Below, one piece after another: positions 23,152 through 34,440 of a DNA stretch of 64,000 nt. The notes beneath the pieces are model-generated. The model searched no databases, was not told the DNA's origin, and saw only the letters and a list, made by a program, of their open reading frames with translations. The position numbers and the translations under genes were made by a program. Position 1 is the stretch's first letter; the number at the start of each line of letters is the position of its first letter. The stretch spans positions 144,026,756 to 144,090,755 of the forward strand of contig NC_068939.1 in assembly GCF_016801865.2 (NCBI RefSeq). Direction: 5' to 3'. This DNA is from Culex pipiens pallens (lineage: Eukaryota > Arthropoda > Insecta > Diptera > Culicidae).

Positions 23152-24164
23152 AAAATGACCCTTCTGGGTCAATGTAGATTCGAAAAGTACATTAAATTTC
23201 CCATAAAATGACATGTTCCAAAAAATTTTACAGTCGAGTAACGGAAAATTGGAGAATTTTTAAAACTTTTCTTGTGTTTTTTTCGATGAAAAATACGTTT
23301 TTTTCGGAATTCTGAGTACGCCATCAAATCGGGCGTCTAATTTTACATAAAAGTCCCTTTGACACCAAATTTATATCTCATCACTGTTTCAGGCTGCAAA
23401 TTATTGAAAAACACCTCTTTTTCGCATGTTCAAAAATGGAAGGGGTCGTACCGCCCCTCCGTCACGAGATATCAAAAAACGGACCTCGGATTCGTGATCA
23501 GGGACAAAAGTTACCCCTTAGGACAAAGTTTCACGCAAATCGAAGAGGGGTCGTGGCAACTTTTCCCGATTTCGTGTGAGTTGGTAAATTACCCAATAAC
23601 AAAAACAATTTAATAACATCTAAAATATTTTATCGTAGAATTGTTCTTAGATAGTTTACTAACATTTTCCCAAAAAATGGTGGATTTTGATGAACACTAC
23701 CTTAAATGGCAATCATTTGAAAATTGACCCAAACTCACCCCTTAGAGGGGGTGACATTGGATCAAATGAAACTAAAATGATGCTCAAATACAAAGATATG
23801 GTAAAAACAAGTATTCCAAGTAGTGTTTCATGTTCGAGGGAATCGTATTGACATGCTAAAATGTTTGAAGTAGAGATTTTTAAACATCTGGATACTTTTT
23901 GATCAATTCCAACAAAAAAATTAAAAAGTTGTTTTTTCTAGAGGTCATTTTTGGCCAAAAACGTACCTCAACTTTAGACAGCTGCTAAAATGACAGGATT
24001 TGTTCTAGGAACGAGATTTTTTTCAGCAAAGTCATCTGTCCCTTCCACAACCCTTTTAACAGAATTTAGTGTCATTGAGAAGTACCTGAGAAATGGTAAA
24101 ATCCGTAAAAAAAATACTTTGACCCAATGTCACCCCCACTGACGGTGCATAAACTTGAACAATC

Positions 24165-24460
24165 ATTGAAACAGAGTTGCCATATCTCTGGACTTTTACA
24201 CTCGTTTGGAATTTCTCTTCAATCTGATTCGACTTCAAAAAAGTACATCATAGGTAATCATAACTTGAGACAGGGTTGCCATATCTTCTATATTTTAGAC
24301 ATGTTTGAAAGATCTTTCTACTACCTACTCAACGATATGGTTGATGATTCATCAGAACATAGTTTTCATATAGATTAGAGAACTGAGTAGCTTCTAAAAA
24401 GTGCATAAATATCACTTAAGTGAGTATATCTTGAGACAGGGTAGCCAGATTAATCAAATT
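24165..24460. repeat. Diverged relatives of the 164-bp tandem unit
   Basis: Two blocks containing GTTGCCATATCT and AAGTGCATAAATATCACTTA resemble the units of the fold-back family but are much more diverged. No element ends were found. Confidence 0.45.
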
Positions 24461-25199
24461 TTTGTTTTAAGAAATGGTTTTAAAATGTTCAATAGATTGG
24501 GTTTAGAAGCTATTGTAAACGCAATGTTATTTTTATATTAATTTTAGAAATTAAAGATTCAAAGCTGTCATTTTTTTAACTTGCTTCTGGTATGCTTTTT
24601 ATTTTTGTATGCTAAATCCAACAAAGGACTTTGGAACGCACCTTTTTCTAAAACTTCAGACTTTCGGAAATTTTTATTTAAAAAGTTTTAAATTATGTTT
24701 AAGATTGTCGATGGCCTCACAAAGTGCTCTTCCTGAAAACTGTAAATTGAACCTCGAACTATAAAATTTTAAGATTTTTAATCGACTTAAGTAGTTTTTC
24801 GTCAGCGTTTGAATTGTATTTAATTTTTTATAGTTAAATAAAGAATAAAGAGAAGAGGACGGGTCAAACATGTTAAAAAACGGAGTACTAAACTGAATCT
24901 GAAACCTAATACATATTTTCTCAGAGGTGGAGTACCTATAATTAAACTAAACTCCCTCTCCAGAAAAGAACAAACCTAGAAAGGTAAGCCGTGCACTAGT
25001 GAAAGTCGCGGGAAAATTTTCAATAAAATTAAAACCCTAGCATCAAACTTGTTCTCCGCCCGCCAGGACGAAACACTCCGCGCCACGCGATGATCTACAA
25101 GGTGGCAATCACGCTCCGCAGGACTCCATATTCGTGGCCGGAGCCACGACTTGAAATTATAGCCCGAGCTTGTTATGAATAAAATCAGCATAAATTAAA
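24461..25199. other. Intergenic, nothing recognised
   Basis: AT-rich non-coding DNA upstream of receptor B's conserved 5' block; no gene or complete repeat was recognised. Confidence 0.4.
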
Positions 25200-25500
25200 T
25201 AAACGTATCATGAGCACGATAGCACGGGCTCGTTTTGTGGCAAAATTGACACAGAAAGACAACGATGATTATTGTTTTTCTCCCTTCGGGGAACAGCACA
25301 AAATAGAGGCACGGGTTGGGGTTCTAGAGATAAACTAACAATCCGTCCGACAACCAGTATATCGCTAGCTGACTCGTCTCATTAAAATTCTGTTTGCAAA
25401 CGTATTTATATCGACTTTGAATGAAATTTTAGCTGGTCGTTCGATGGTTCCATTTTCACATCCACTTGGTGTCGGCTTCCCATATGCACAGGTAGGATTG
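25200..25500 (+). promoter_or_regulatory. Upstream block shared by receptors B and C (B copy)
   Basis: Several words recur in order upstream of receptor C at 34180-34440: GCACGATAGCACGG followed by TGGCAAAATTGA; a TTGCAAAC motif before CGACTTT; TTCACATCCACTTGG; and CATATGCACAGGTAGG. The block is collinear with the paralogue, so it was duplicated with the gene. Its position about 200-500 bp before the ATG makes it the likely promoter or 5' UTR region, but function is inferred. Confidence 0.5.
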
Positions 25501-25707
25501 GGAATTGATTTTCGGGATTGGTAAATATTTGCCCAGCGCTTCGCACCGGTCATACATAACTGGCTATAACAGTACAATCGATGCTTGGCAAAAGGGACAA
25601 GATTTTGGGAGCCACTAGTGGAAATTTGTGAAGGCTTATCTTGAATAGAGCTAAAAAAGCTAAAAAGAACCAAAAAATACCATTTTTTTCTACTCTAAAG
25701 AATACAA

Positions 25708-28700
25708 ATGAATTACGATCCATACTGGCGCAATCCGAACATTTTGTGGAAGAAAAGCTCCATTCTAGCTGCCGAGCCTTTCACAGTTGCCGAATACGAC
25801 AAATTTCACAATGAAGCAACAGGAAGTGACCATTTCCACACTGCTATCGCCCCAGGTGCGAATACTTCAAAAAGCAGTGTTTACAACCATTTCACCAAAT
25901 CCATTCCCCCTCCACTTTCAGTGCTAACCATGTCCCAACTGTTTGGGGTATTTCCCCTGCAGAGTGTCCGGAATCGCGCTCCCGAAAGTATGACGTTCCG
26001 AACGGTCTCCGTGACCTGCGTCGTCAGCGCTATTTCCATCTTTGGCGGATACGCCATTTCACTGCTCAGTTTGATTCGTCAAGGCCGAGCCTTAAACGCC
26101 ATCAATATCGCAGAGCCCTTCTTTTTCAGCATCTGTGCCACGAGTTCGGTAATATTTTGGCAAATGGCCAAACAGTGGCAAGCCATCATCGTTACGTGGT
26201 CCCGAACGGAGCGAAAATTTCTGCACCATCCGTTTCGCAAAACGGTCCTAAAGTGGAAAATCCGATCCGTGGCCACGGTGCTCCTTTTGTTGGCATTCGG
26301 TGAGCGCAAACATCCATGCGTTCGGAAAACATCAGTTGATAGGATTTTTTTTTGTTACTTTCAGCTGAACATCTTCTTTCCGTGGCCAACAACGTTAGCA
26401 ATTTGCGGAGGGAGGTTGACTACTGCAACTGGACGATTCGGGATCCGGTCAAGTTCTTCTGCGTAAGGACGTTTAGCACCGCGTTCCATACCGTTGCGTA
26501 CAGTCTACCAGTTGCGGCATACAACGAGGTAAGTTCTACAATACTAACTTTCAGTGTTGGCCAAAATCATTCCCATACCAGGGTAGAGCAGCGCCATTGG
26601 CAAAATCGTTAGATGGGTTAATCGTTGGGAAAAAAGGACCCAGAAAAATACCGAAATATGGGTTTGCGCAAACCACCCGTTGTTCACACCCTATCAAAAG
26701 CTTCGTTTTTACACTACTAATTATAATTCGACGAAAAAAACACACTGCACGGACCGTTGGCTGGAGTACAGGCCACCGGAAAATCCGGATCTAAAATTTC
26801 TAAATCATTTTATAGTACTAAATTAGGGGTCATACAAATTTACACCTAAGCTTCCTTCCACCCTGGGATTCGATCTGACCTTTGGATTGTGAGTCCAACT
26901 GCCTACCAACGACTCTACCAAGACAGGACCCGGGGGGATGACCCTTACACTTGGACTGAGCTTACGACCTAACATCAGACAGATAGACAAATCTCGTCTC
27001 GAAAAATGCCACCGAGGCCGACTGGGACCGAACCAAGGCCAACTGGGAACCGTGCTTACCACTAAACAACAATTAAAAAATAATTATGCCAAAGTGTAAA
27101 AATATATTTTCTTCGAGTATATTAAAGGATGAATATTAAGGGATGAGAATTTTGAACGGGATTTGTCTCGTAAAAACATTTTTTTTTCAGGAATGTCGAT
27201 TTATGTGGCCTCTAGACATGATAGGGTATATGACCCTATTTTGGACCTAGTACCTATTTTGGACCTATTTTTTATTAATCGAGGTAGTTCAGGCTTTTAA
27301 AGTACGAATTCACTGAATCCAACCAACAGAAAGTGTAAGCAGGATCGTTTTGTAGCTTACCTCTTCCAAAAATGTAAACATTTTTGATTATTTCCGCTTT
27401 TTCAGCCACTTTTTCCAATGCCATCCGTATTTCCTACCATTTTCCTAGCACATCGATTAGGTCCAAATATTCCGACCTCATTGATTATCGGATTTGGCTC
27501 GCGACACCTTGATGACTTTTTCTGTTTTGCACTGACACCAAGCAATTTCGTCCGGTTTCCGAGCAATGTAACTGTTGTCTATTTAATTCTTTTATGTTTT
27601 TCTCGTGGGTCTCGTGGCGCAGGGGTAGCGGCTTCGGCTGCCGATCCCGATGATGCTATGAGACGCGGGTTCGATTCCCGCCTTATCCACTGAGCTTCTA
27701 TCGGATGGTGAAGTAAAACGTCGGTCCCGGTTTCTCCTGTCTCGTCAGAGGCGCTGGAGCAGAAATCCCACGTTAGAGGAAGGCCATGCCCCGGGGGGCG
27801 TAGTGCCAATAGTTTCGTTTATGTTTTTCGTCACTAAACCATTGAAAAAACTATACTATTATCGAAAAAACACAATTCAAAATATTTTTTTCAAATCAGT
27901 CGCGTTGGATCAGTTTTTGGAGCTACTTTGCCGTCGGTTCAAGGCTATCACCAACACATGTATAACAAGGTGTTGTCAGTTTTGTTTATCAATTTATTTC
28001 GATATTTCATTAACATTAATTGAATTTTGTTAATTTAATATTTTGAATTGCATTCCTTTACTGTAATTATTTGAAAGAAATGAGCTTTAAAAAGCAAATG
28101 ATTAACAGAAACAATCAAAATGTGTTTTTTAAACGATAAAAATGCAAATTGATTTGTTTTAACATCATTATCAACAATTTAGCTGCATATATTTTTAAAA
28201 TTTGCTTCAAAAAATGCAAACTGGCTACCCTGTTGGAATTGAACGGGAAACGATTGGAAAACCTGAAGGGTCTAGTTCATTAAATCGTCAGCTGTCACCA
28301 TGACAGGAGCTGTCAACATGGCTTACGAGTGGTTATTGAAAAAGTCGTATGAATTAAATTTAAAAAATCTTGAGTTCGTTTTAAAAAGATCCTAAGCGCT
28401 AGTTGTAAACAAATCAATTTTTCGATCAGTTCTCGATAAATTTGCGAATTATAAATAAAAGATGCTTTGAATTGTCATCTGCACGTCTTTTAAATGCTCT
28501 TTACTGGAAAACAAACAAAATTTGATTTGATTCAGAGAAAAATAAATCAAATAAGTGTCGGAGATCGTGATGGCTGTTACGACGTATTGCAAACTTATCA
28601 GAGAAATATACAGCAATTCCCCACGAAAACAGCATGGAAAAAAACAAAAGTGCTCGGATCGGGCTCAAAATTTGTCTGGGGGTTCCCTGGCCGAAATAAT

Positions 28701-31700
28701 TAGACCCGTATTTTTTTGTTTGTCCATTAGGGTGACCTACGCCGTGTTAGGGTGGTCTGAAAAATTGCCATTTTCGTCGATTTTCGCAAAAACCACTTTT
28801 TTTTCGAAAAATCATAACTCCTCGCCATTTCAACCGATTTCGATTGTCTTATACGCAAATGAAAGGTGATAATTTGGCCTTTCAAAGAAAAATAATAAGA
28901 AGTTTCAAAAATCTAGCCTAACATATGAAAAGGGCGTATGAAACTTTAAAATGTCGTTTTGACAGTGTCTGGACCAAAGAGCCTATGTCTGGAAATATTT
29001 TTATCGGATTTTCCGGCATTTTTACATAACATACTAAAAAATGGGAGGAGTTCATTAACAGGATTCCGAGATATGATTTTTTGAAAATAAAATCCGTGTT
29101 TTTTGACGCGCCGCGCGCAAAAACCGGAGAATGACGAAATTGGCGAAAAAACAACTTTTTTCACAAAAACTGCGATGACTTTAAAATTTCAACGATGACC
29201 TATAGATGTCTGGGTACCAAAATTTTCGTAATTAAAAGACGCAACTTTTGGTACCCAGACATGTATAGGTCATCGCTGAAATTTTTAAGTTTTTGTGAAA
29301 AAAGTAGTTTTTTCCAATTTCGTCATTCTCCGGTTTTTGCGCGCGGCGCGTCAAAAAACACGGATTTTATTTTCAAAAAATCATATCTCGGAATCCTGTT
29401 AAAGAACTCCTCCCATTTTTTAGCATGTTATGTAAAAATGTCCGGGGAATCCGATAAAATTATTTCCAGACATAGGCTCTTTGGTCCAGACACCGTCAAA
29501 ACGGCATTTTCAAGTTGCATACGACCTTTTCATATGTTAGGCTAGATTTTTGAAACTTCTTATTATTTTTCTTTGAAAGGCCAAATTATCACCTTTCATT
29601 TGCGTATAAGACAATCGAAATCGGTTGAAATGGCGAGGAGTTATGATTTTTCGAAAAAAAGTGGTTTTTGCGAAAATCGACGAAAATGGCAATTTTTCAG
29701 ACCACCCTAACACGGCGTAGGTCACCCTAAGGGCCAAACAAAAAAATACGGGTCTAATTATTTCCGCCAGGGAACTCCCACAAAAATTTTGAGCCCGATC
29801 CGAGCACTTTTGTTTTTTTCCATGCTGTTTTCGTGGGGAATTGCTGTATACATATCCAGAGTTTTTTTTTTTTTTTTGAAAAGGGCCAATAAACTATTGT
29901 CTTTCATATGTTTATAGGACCTAATAAAAAAAACTCTAGATATGGAAAATTGATTTTTTGTAAGTTTTGACTGATTTTTGCATATCTATTTTAAAAATAC
30001 AGGTATAACGTATTTTTTCACAATTGGCAGTGTTGGCTTATAATAAATTACACTTTTAGATTTTACCGTGTCAATCATGTTAGAAACACAATTGAACCAG
30101 CTAGATCTTCCAAAACAAATTAGCATAAGAGGTTAATACGATGTTAACTTTATGAATTTTATTATTTGAGACATATCTGATTACCGTAAATCTGGGTGAC
30201 TTTGATAGCCGGAGTGACTTTGATAGGTTTGAGATTTTTCCGCAAAATGAAGAGTACAAATTAAATACGTACGGAATGGTATGGAATCATACTGAACGTG
30301 GTAAAGAAGTGCTCAAAGTACCTCATGAAGAACTTTTCAAGAAAATTTTTGAAAAGTTTGAAAAGTTAATTAACTATAATTAAGAAAATTTTGATAAATA
30401 GCATTATTTTAATCTTCTCAAAGTGTCATGATTTTCTCAATGAACATGATTTTGAATCGTAAAACGGAATGCATTTTCGGATTCTTCGGACAATCTTCTA
30501 CTAGGAAAAGGTAAAATAAGTTTGTAAATAATAAATATTATTTGTTTTTGAAACATAATTCAAAAAAATCTCCTAATTTAAAGGCATTTTCATTAAAACA
30601 AAATAAATATAAAATGTAAAAACTTTTGATTCGTTCTTTGAATTCAGTAAATCTATAATTTAATAAACAAAACTAGTTTTAACGAATTTCAGGCAAAGTT
30701 CTGAATTTTTAACAAATTTACCTAAAATTTATATGTATTATGTTAAAAAGCTTATAAACATAGTTAACTAAATATTGACAAATGATTTTCTTAAAAACTA
30801 TATCAGCAACCTAAGTGATGGTAAGTTCGAAGTAAAAATAATGTTTGAACACCTCAAATCTGCTTTTAACAATACAAACTATGACTATCAAAGGCACCCT
30901 GGTGTTCAAACATAGATTTTTTTCAAATATTACATTGTTTTTAAAAGTGTAACGTGTAGTTAAACTTTTTGTCAAGCAACTGTAAAGTTTAACATGGCAG
31001 ATGAGAAAGTTTCACACCAAGTTACAAGCTATAATCTCCCTTTAAAATTTCTTCATTGTTTAATCATATTTGAACTTAAGCTCTGCGTAAAATTTAGAAC
31101 CTTTTTTCATTGTAACTTGTTATGTATCTCTGTCATTCATTTGATTTTAAGTTAAGGTGCTTTTATTGCGACTAATAAAGGGTTGTCTTTTATGTTCTAA
31201 TGCTTGAACAATTAGGTCGTAAGAATACGCAAATTGTAAATAGGACAGATATCTGCTAAGGATGCGTGAGTTTCCATTCAATATAATTAAAACACGTTTT
31301 CAAATTCAAATCCATTGTTTTATCATAATTATTTAATTTCTGAAATAAATATTTTCCAAATTACAATCGTGGATAGGCCCTTTGGTTTATCAAACCGAGT
31401 TTTTTGTAAGTGTGCGTGTTGCCGCTGCACACCGCAATTCGAGTTGTCCAAATTTCAACCAATCAGAGCGTGGGTCCAAAATAGGTTCAGCGATGTCTCC
31501 AAAATACATTCAATAAGTCCAAAAAGCATCCAAAAAATGTTTTACTTGAAATGCTTATTACAATGAAATGGTTAAATTATTTTCAATTTTCAATAGTACA
31601 CTTTGTTAAGCATAAATTAAGGCACAAAACAATCCTGAAACGAGCCAAATTAGTTAGACCGTTCCTGAGAACCATGCGAAATGTGTTGACGCTTTGCATA

Positions 31701-33931
31701 GTAGGTCCAAAATAGGGCCATATACCCTACTTGCCTAAGTTTTGGAACATTGCAGTTTTGAGCTCACTGGATCTCTTTATAGTTCAGCTTTAAAAAATGA
31801 ATATAAAAATAAAATTGCCCCTGCTCGCATAAACGTGCATAAGGGACGTCATCACTTTTGAGTTATTGATGCAGTTTTGTTCAAAATCGTGTGCTCTTTT
31901 AGCAAAGCCAAAAACATCTTTGTTCTAGAAATCAGGAAGAAATCCAGTTTTTTTTTTTTGTGAAAACTAAACACGTATACCCAGAACTGGGCATCGGCAT
32001 ACGAGAGGATAAAGAGCCCGGTTCGGTAGTAAAATAGTACTGTGTGCGGACGGAGAGGATAAATCCCGAATTTTGCGAGAGTACTTTACTCTTGGGTTCA
32101 TTTTCCAAAATAGTTCAACTATGAAAAATTATTAAATTTAAATTAAGAAAATAGTGTTTTTAGTTTTCTGTGAAAAACTTTTTTTTTGTTTTTGAAAAAT
32201 GTTCTGAAAATTTATCTTTTTGTGCAAGCTTCAAAAACAATTATGTTTTTTTGTTTATGTACTCAACTTGTTTGCCTTATACACATCAATCGGTTTTTTT
32301 TTTTCTACAATTCTATAGTTTTTCAAACAAAAGGAAGCGTCCGTGGCTGAATGGTTACGGTGTTCGCTTTGTAAGCGAATGGTTCTGGGTTCGATTCCCA
32401 TCTGCTCCCATCGAGAAAGTTAAGGACATAGAAATACTTGAAATGCTCTGAATATGAACGAAAAATCAAAGTCGCTGGAGGCGAGGTTCGAACCCCCGTC
32501 ATTTGGATTGGTAAGCAATAATGCTAACCACTAGGCCATGGCGACTTGGTAAGCCCAGACTGGAATTAGGAATACTGTTACAACCAACCCGCAACGCCTT
32601 TCGAGGTGTATCCTTGCGCACTTTAGATAGGTGTTTACTAACGATACTTCCAGTCCCTGAGGATAGCTTGGACCCGGCCTGGACCCCCTTATGCCCTGGG
32701 TTGTATTACACACTCATCAAAAGATGAAGACATGGTATCTCCTGTGTTGGATTATTGTTCCGGATGAGGGTCTAACACAACCAGACCAAACAGTGGGATA
32801 AGCGTTGTGGAGCCTTCCGGTGGTGGGGCGTCCTCCAAATGCTAATGCTAATGCTAATTCTAGAGTTTTTCAAACAAAAAAAAAATAAAGGTCAAATAAG
32901 TTATGGGATTCCGTCTGCTTATAAGACCTTCGCAAATATATAGAACTCTAGAATTGATTTTTGAAGGATAAAAATATTTTTTATTTGGAATTTATTTGAA
33001 ACACCGATCAATCAAATAGCATTCAATTGGATTATCAAATACATTTTTTCAGATCCGCGGTGTATTTGCGCACATTACCACTCAAGGGTTAAGGAACGAC
33101 AAGTAGGCAGGTTTCTCGCTTACCGTCTTGCAAGTCTCTAGCAGTGAATTCAATGGAGACGCACGATACTCTACACACACGACAAACTACCACCAAACTC
33201 CATAATCCTGTATCCGCTTTCTTTCTTCCAGTACATCATCATATCGATGACGTTCGTGTGGAACTTTGTCGATCTGTTCATCATGCTGGTCAGCATCGGC
33301 ATTTCGGCCCGATTCGATCAACTCCGAGATCGCGTCTTTGAGCGCATGAACAGCCGGACTCCGACGACCGAACACTTTTGGGAGCAAATTCGAATCCTGT
33401 ACGTAGCGCTGTGCGAACTGGCCGGGACCATCAATCGTGCCATCAGCAAGCTGGTGTTTGTGTCGTACGCGAATGATACCTACTTCATATGTTTGCAAAT
33501 CATGAACGCCAGCCAGGAACAACCGTCGGCGGTCAACAAGGTGTACTTTTGCTACTCGTTTGTGTACCTGCTGCTGCGGACGTTTCTCATGTTCTGGTAC
33601 AGCTCAGAAGTGCAGCACGCGAGTCACGCCACGTACCGGTTGATTCTGCGGGTGCCCAACGAGGAGTACTGCGACGAGCTGCAACGGCTGCAGATGTACT
33701 CCAAGTGCGGTGCTAGTCTCAACGGCATGGGCGTATTCTTCGTGTCGAGGCGGATTCTGCTGACGGTAAAGGATGATCTTACGCTGACTAGCGATTCGGA
33801 CTAATTATTTTGTTTACGTTTACCACCAACAGCTGACCGGAACGATTATCACCTACGAGCTGGTAATGCTGTCATACCGGAAGGATTCATCGGAACAGCA
33901 TTCCAACAATCCGTCTTGCGATCCATGGTAG
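25708..33931 (+). CDS. Sugar-clade gustatory receptor B (5 exons)
   Basis: Sugar-type gustatory receptor, 440 residues. Exons: 25708-25855, 25922-26299, 26365-26528, 33232-33765, 33833-33931; GT-AG, all phases consistent. It shares the exon pattern of receptor C, with exons 1-4 of identical length. Marks: FHTAIAP|VLTMSQLFGVFPLQS at the first junction, AEHLLS at the start of exon 3, WNFVDLFIMLVSIGISARF, SLNGMGVFFVSRR and C-terminal TGTIITYELVMLSYR, in which the usual QF of the family signature is SY. Intron 3 is about 6.7 kb and contains a 4.5-kb TIR element, a long palindrome and several SINEs, against about 50 bp in C. Exon 4 is roughly 86% identical to C in protein by eye count, so B and C are recent duplicates. 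No stop or frameshift interrupts the coding exons. Whether the very long intron is spliced efficiently cannot be judged here. Confidence 0.88.
26845..27065 (-). mobile_element. tRNA-derived SINE, minus strand, copy 2
   Basis: The minus strand carries the same tRNA-like block as 16640-16790 (anticodon-like TTGGACTCACAATCCAA, B-box slightly decayed) and a further tRNA-like word GTTTAGTGGTAAGCACGG near 27050. It lies in intron 3 of receptor B. Interpreted as a decayed SINE. Confidence 0.55.
27591..27829 (+). mobile_element. tRNA-headed SINE with 12-bp duplication
   Basis: A 215-bp insertion (27603-27817) is flanked by a 12-bp direct repeat TTTATGTTTTTC (27591-27602 and 27818-27829). It begins with a tRNA-like promoter: A-box TGGCGCAGGGGTAGCGG and B-box GGTTCGATTCCC about 40 bp later, followed by a body with GGAAGGCCATGCCCC near the 3' end. 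This is the standard layout of a tRNA-derived SINE. Confidence 0.85.
28608..29850. repeat. 1.24-kb near-perfect palindrome (long hairpin)
   Basis: Two arms of about 600 bp mirror each other around about 29228 with almost no spacer; outer ends are ATACAGCAATTCCCC and GGGGAATTGCTGTAT. Inner ends are TGGGTACCAAAATTTTCG and its inverse. The arms include TAGGGTGACCTACGCCGTGT near 28729 and its inverse near 29715. It sits in intron 3 of receptor B on the transcribed strand, so unspliced RNA could fold into one very long hairpin. Confidence 0.85.
29854..29943. mobile_element. AT-rich MITE, ends CTAGAG/CTCTAG
   Basis: A 90-bp sequence from ATATCCAGAGTTTT to AAAACTCTAGATAT with GTCTTTCATATGTTTATAGG inside. 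Related copies: 32309-32956 (interrupted by a SINE) and 40720-40800 (inside a hAT-type element). Confidence 0.55.
32309..32956. mobile_element. MITE interrupted by SINE
   Basis: The left part CAATTCTATAGTTTTT and the right part AACTCTAGAATTG are the ends of the CTAGAG-type MITE also seen at 29854-29943; they are separated by the SINE-like insertion 32333-32857. Confidence 0.55.
32311..32879 (+). mobile_element. SINE-like element with two opposed tRNA-like modules, copy 2
   Basis: A 525-bp insertion (32333-32857) is flanked by a 22-bp direct repeat with one mismatch (32311-32332 and 32858-32879, containing GTTTTTCAAACAAAA). The 5' end reads GGAAGCGTCCGTGGCTGAAT, with Thr-like anticodon hairpin CGCTTTGTAAGCG and B-box GGTTCGATTCCC; from about 32470 to 32550 a second tRNA-like module is encoded on the opposite strand (TTCGAACCCCCG as its inverted B-box, CTAACCACTAGGCCAT as its inverted A-box). 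The 3' tail is a TGCTAA repeat. The first 220 bp match the copy at 21805-22356 (inverted), then the bodies diverge. Confidence 0.75.
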
Positions 33932-34179
33932 CTGCTCTAAATCTGGCAAAATTAGTGCAATTGATTCTTCATATTTTTTGTGATACTTCATACAAGCAGA
34001 ATATATAAAACCCTAAGCTTTTTTAAAAGTCAACTCAGAGTTTTAATCTAAACTTTAAGAAAACTATCCTTCGTTCAGAAATGACTGCCGCTTCTAAACT
34101 CGTGTTTACTCATTATTTGTCATTTAAGGACAAAATATTCTGCACCACGTGGAAGGGTCACGATATGAAATTATAAACT

Positions 34180-34440
34180 TTAAACATACCATGGGCACGA
34201 TAGCACGGACCCGTATTATGGCAAAATTGAAAGTCAACAATGATTAGTGTTTGGAGCGCAAACAATATAAAGCGAGAAACTAACAATCCGCTCGACAAAT
34301 AGTGTATAACATGCCATCGTAGGTTGAGTCGCATCATTGAAATTCTCCTTGCAAACACATCTGTAACGACTTTAGCTACTTAATCGACAGTTTCACATTT
34401 ACATCCACTTGGCCCGGCTTTCCATATGTACAGGTAGGAT
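34180..34440 (+). promoter_or_regulatory. Upstream block shared by receptors B and C (C copy)
   Basis: Collinear with 25200-25500: GCACGATAGCACGG, TGGCAAAATTGA, TTGCAAAC before CGACTTT, TTTACATCCACTTGG and CATATGTACAGGTAGG appear in the same order and spacing. About 300 bp of extra sequence lies between the block and the ATG compared with receptor B. A duplicated promoter or 5' UTR is inferred. Confidence 0.5.

Larger units (their letters stand above)
20967..24145. mobile_element. 3.2-kb TIR element enclosing a long palindrome
   Basis: Left end CCGTCGGTGGGGGTGA and right end TCACCCCCACTGACGG are inverse (one mismatch). Inside, arms from 21023 rightwards and from 23598 leftwards mirror each other around about 21690. 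Two later insertions sit in the right arm: a SINE-like element at 21805-22356 and a partial fold-back element at 22507-23151; both are absent from the left arm, which therefore shows the empty sites. No transposase is readable. Confidence 0.65.
27224..31727. mobile_element. 4.5-kb TIR element in receptor B intron
   Basis: Left end GGGTATATGACCCTATTTTG and right end AAAATAGGGCCATATACCC are inverse and both are flanked by TA. A 2.2-kb relative with ends of the same type is at 39638-41835; both share a subterminal word ATTTCAACCAATCAGA near the right end. The interior carries a SINE (27603-27817) and a 1.24-kb palindrome (28608-29850). No transposase was readable. Confidence 0.65.
31728..33231. 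other. 3' end of receptor B intron 3
   Basis: Intronic. Contains a decayed piece of the family with GTTCTAGAAATCAGG (about 31840-31950), a SINE-interrupted MITE (32309-32956) and about 275 bp of unremarkable sequence before the exon 4 acceptor, preceded by the pyrimidine-rich CCGCTTTCTTTCTTCCAG also used in receptor C. Confidence 0.5.

Noticed and set aside
27603..27690. A tRNA gene with A-box and B-box
   Set aside because: It lacks a proper cloverleaf and lies in a 215-bp SINE flanked by a 12-bp target duplication.
32333..32408. A functional tRNA-Thr(TGT) gene
   Set aside because: Anticodon hairpin and B-box look good, but the acceptor stem pairs poorly, and the sequence is the head of a SINE-like element with target duplication and a second copy at 22270-22356.
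26529..33231. Receptor B exons 1-3 and 4-5 as two separate gene fragments
   Set aside because: Exons 1-4 have exactly the lengths of receptor C, phases join, and the insert consists of transposons, so one gene with a long intron is more likely; this still needs transcripts.
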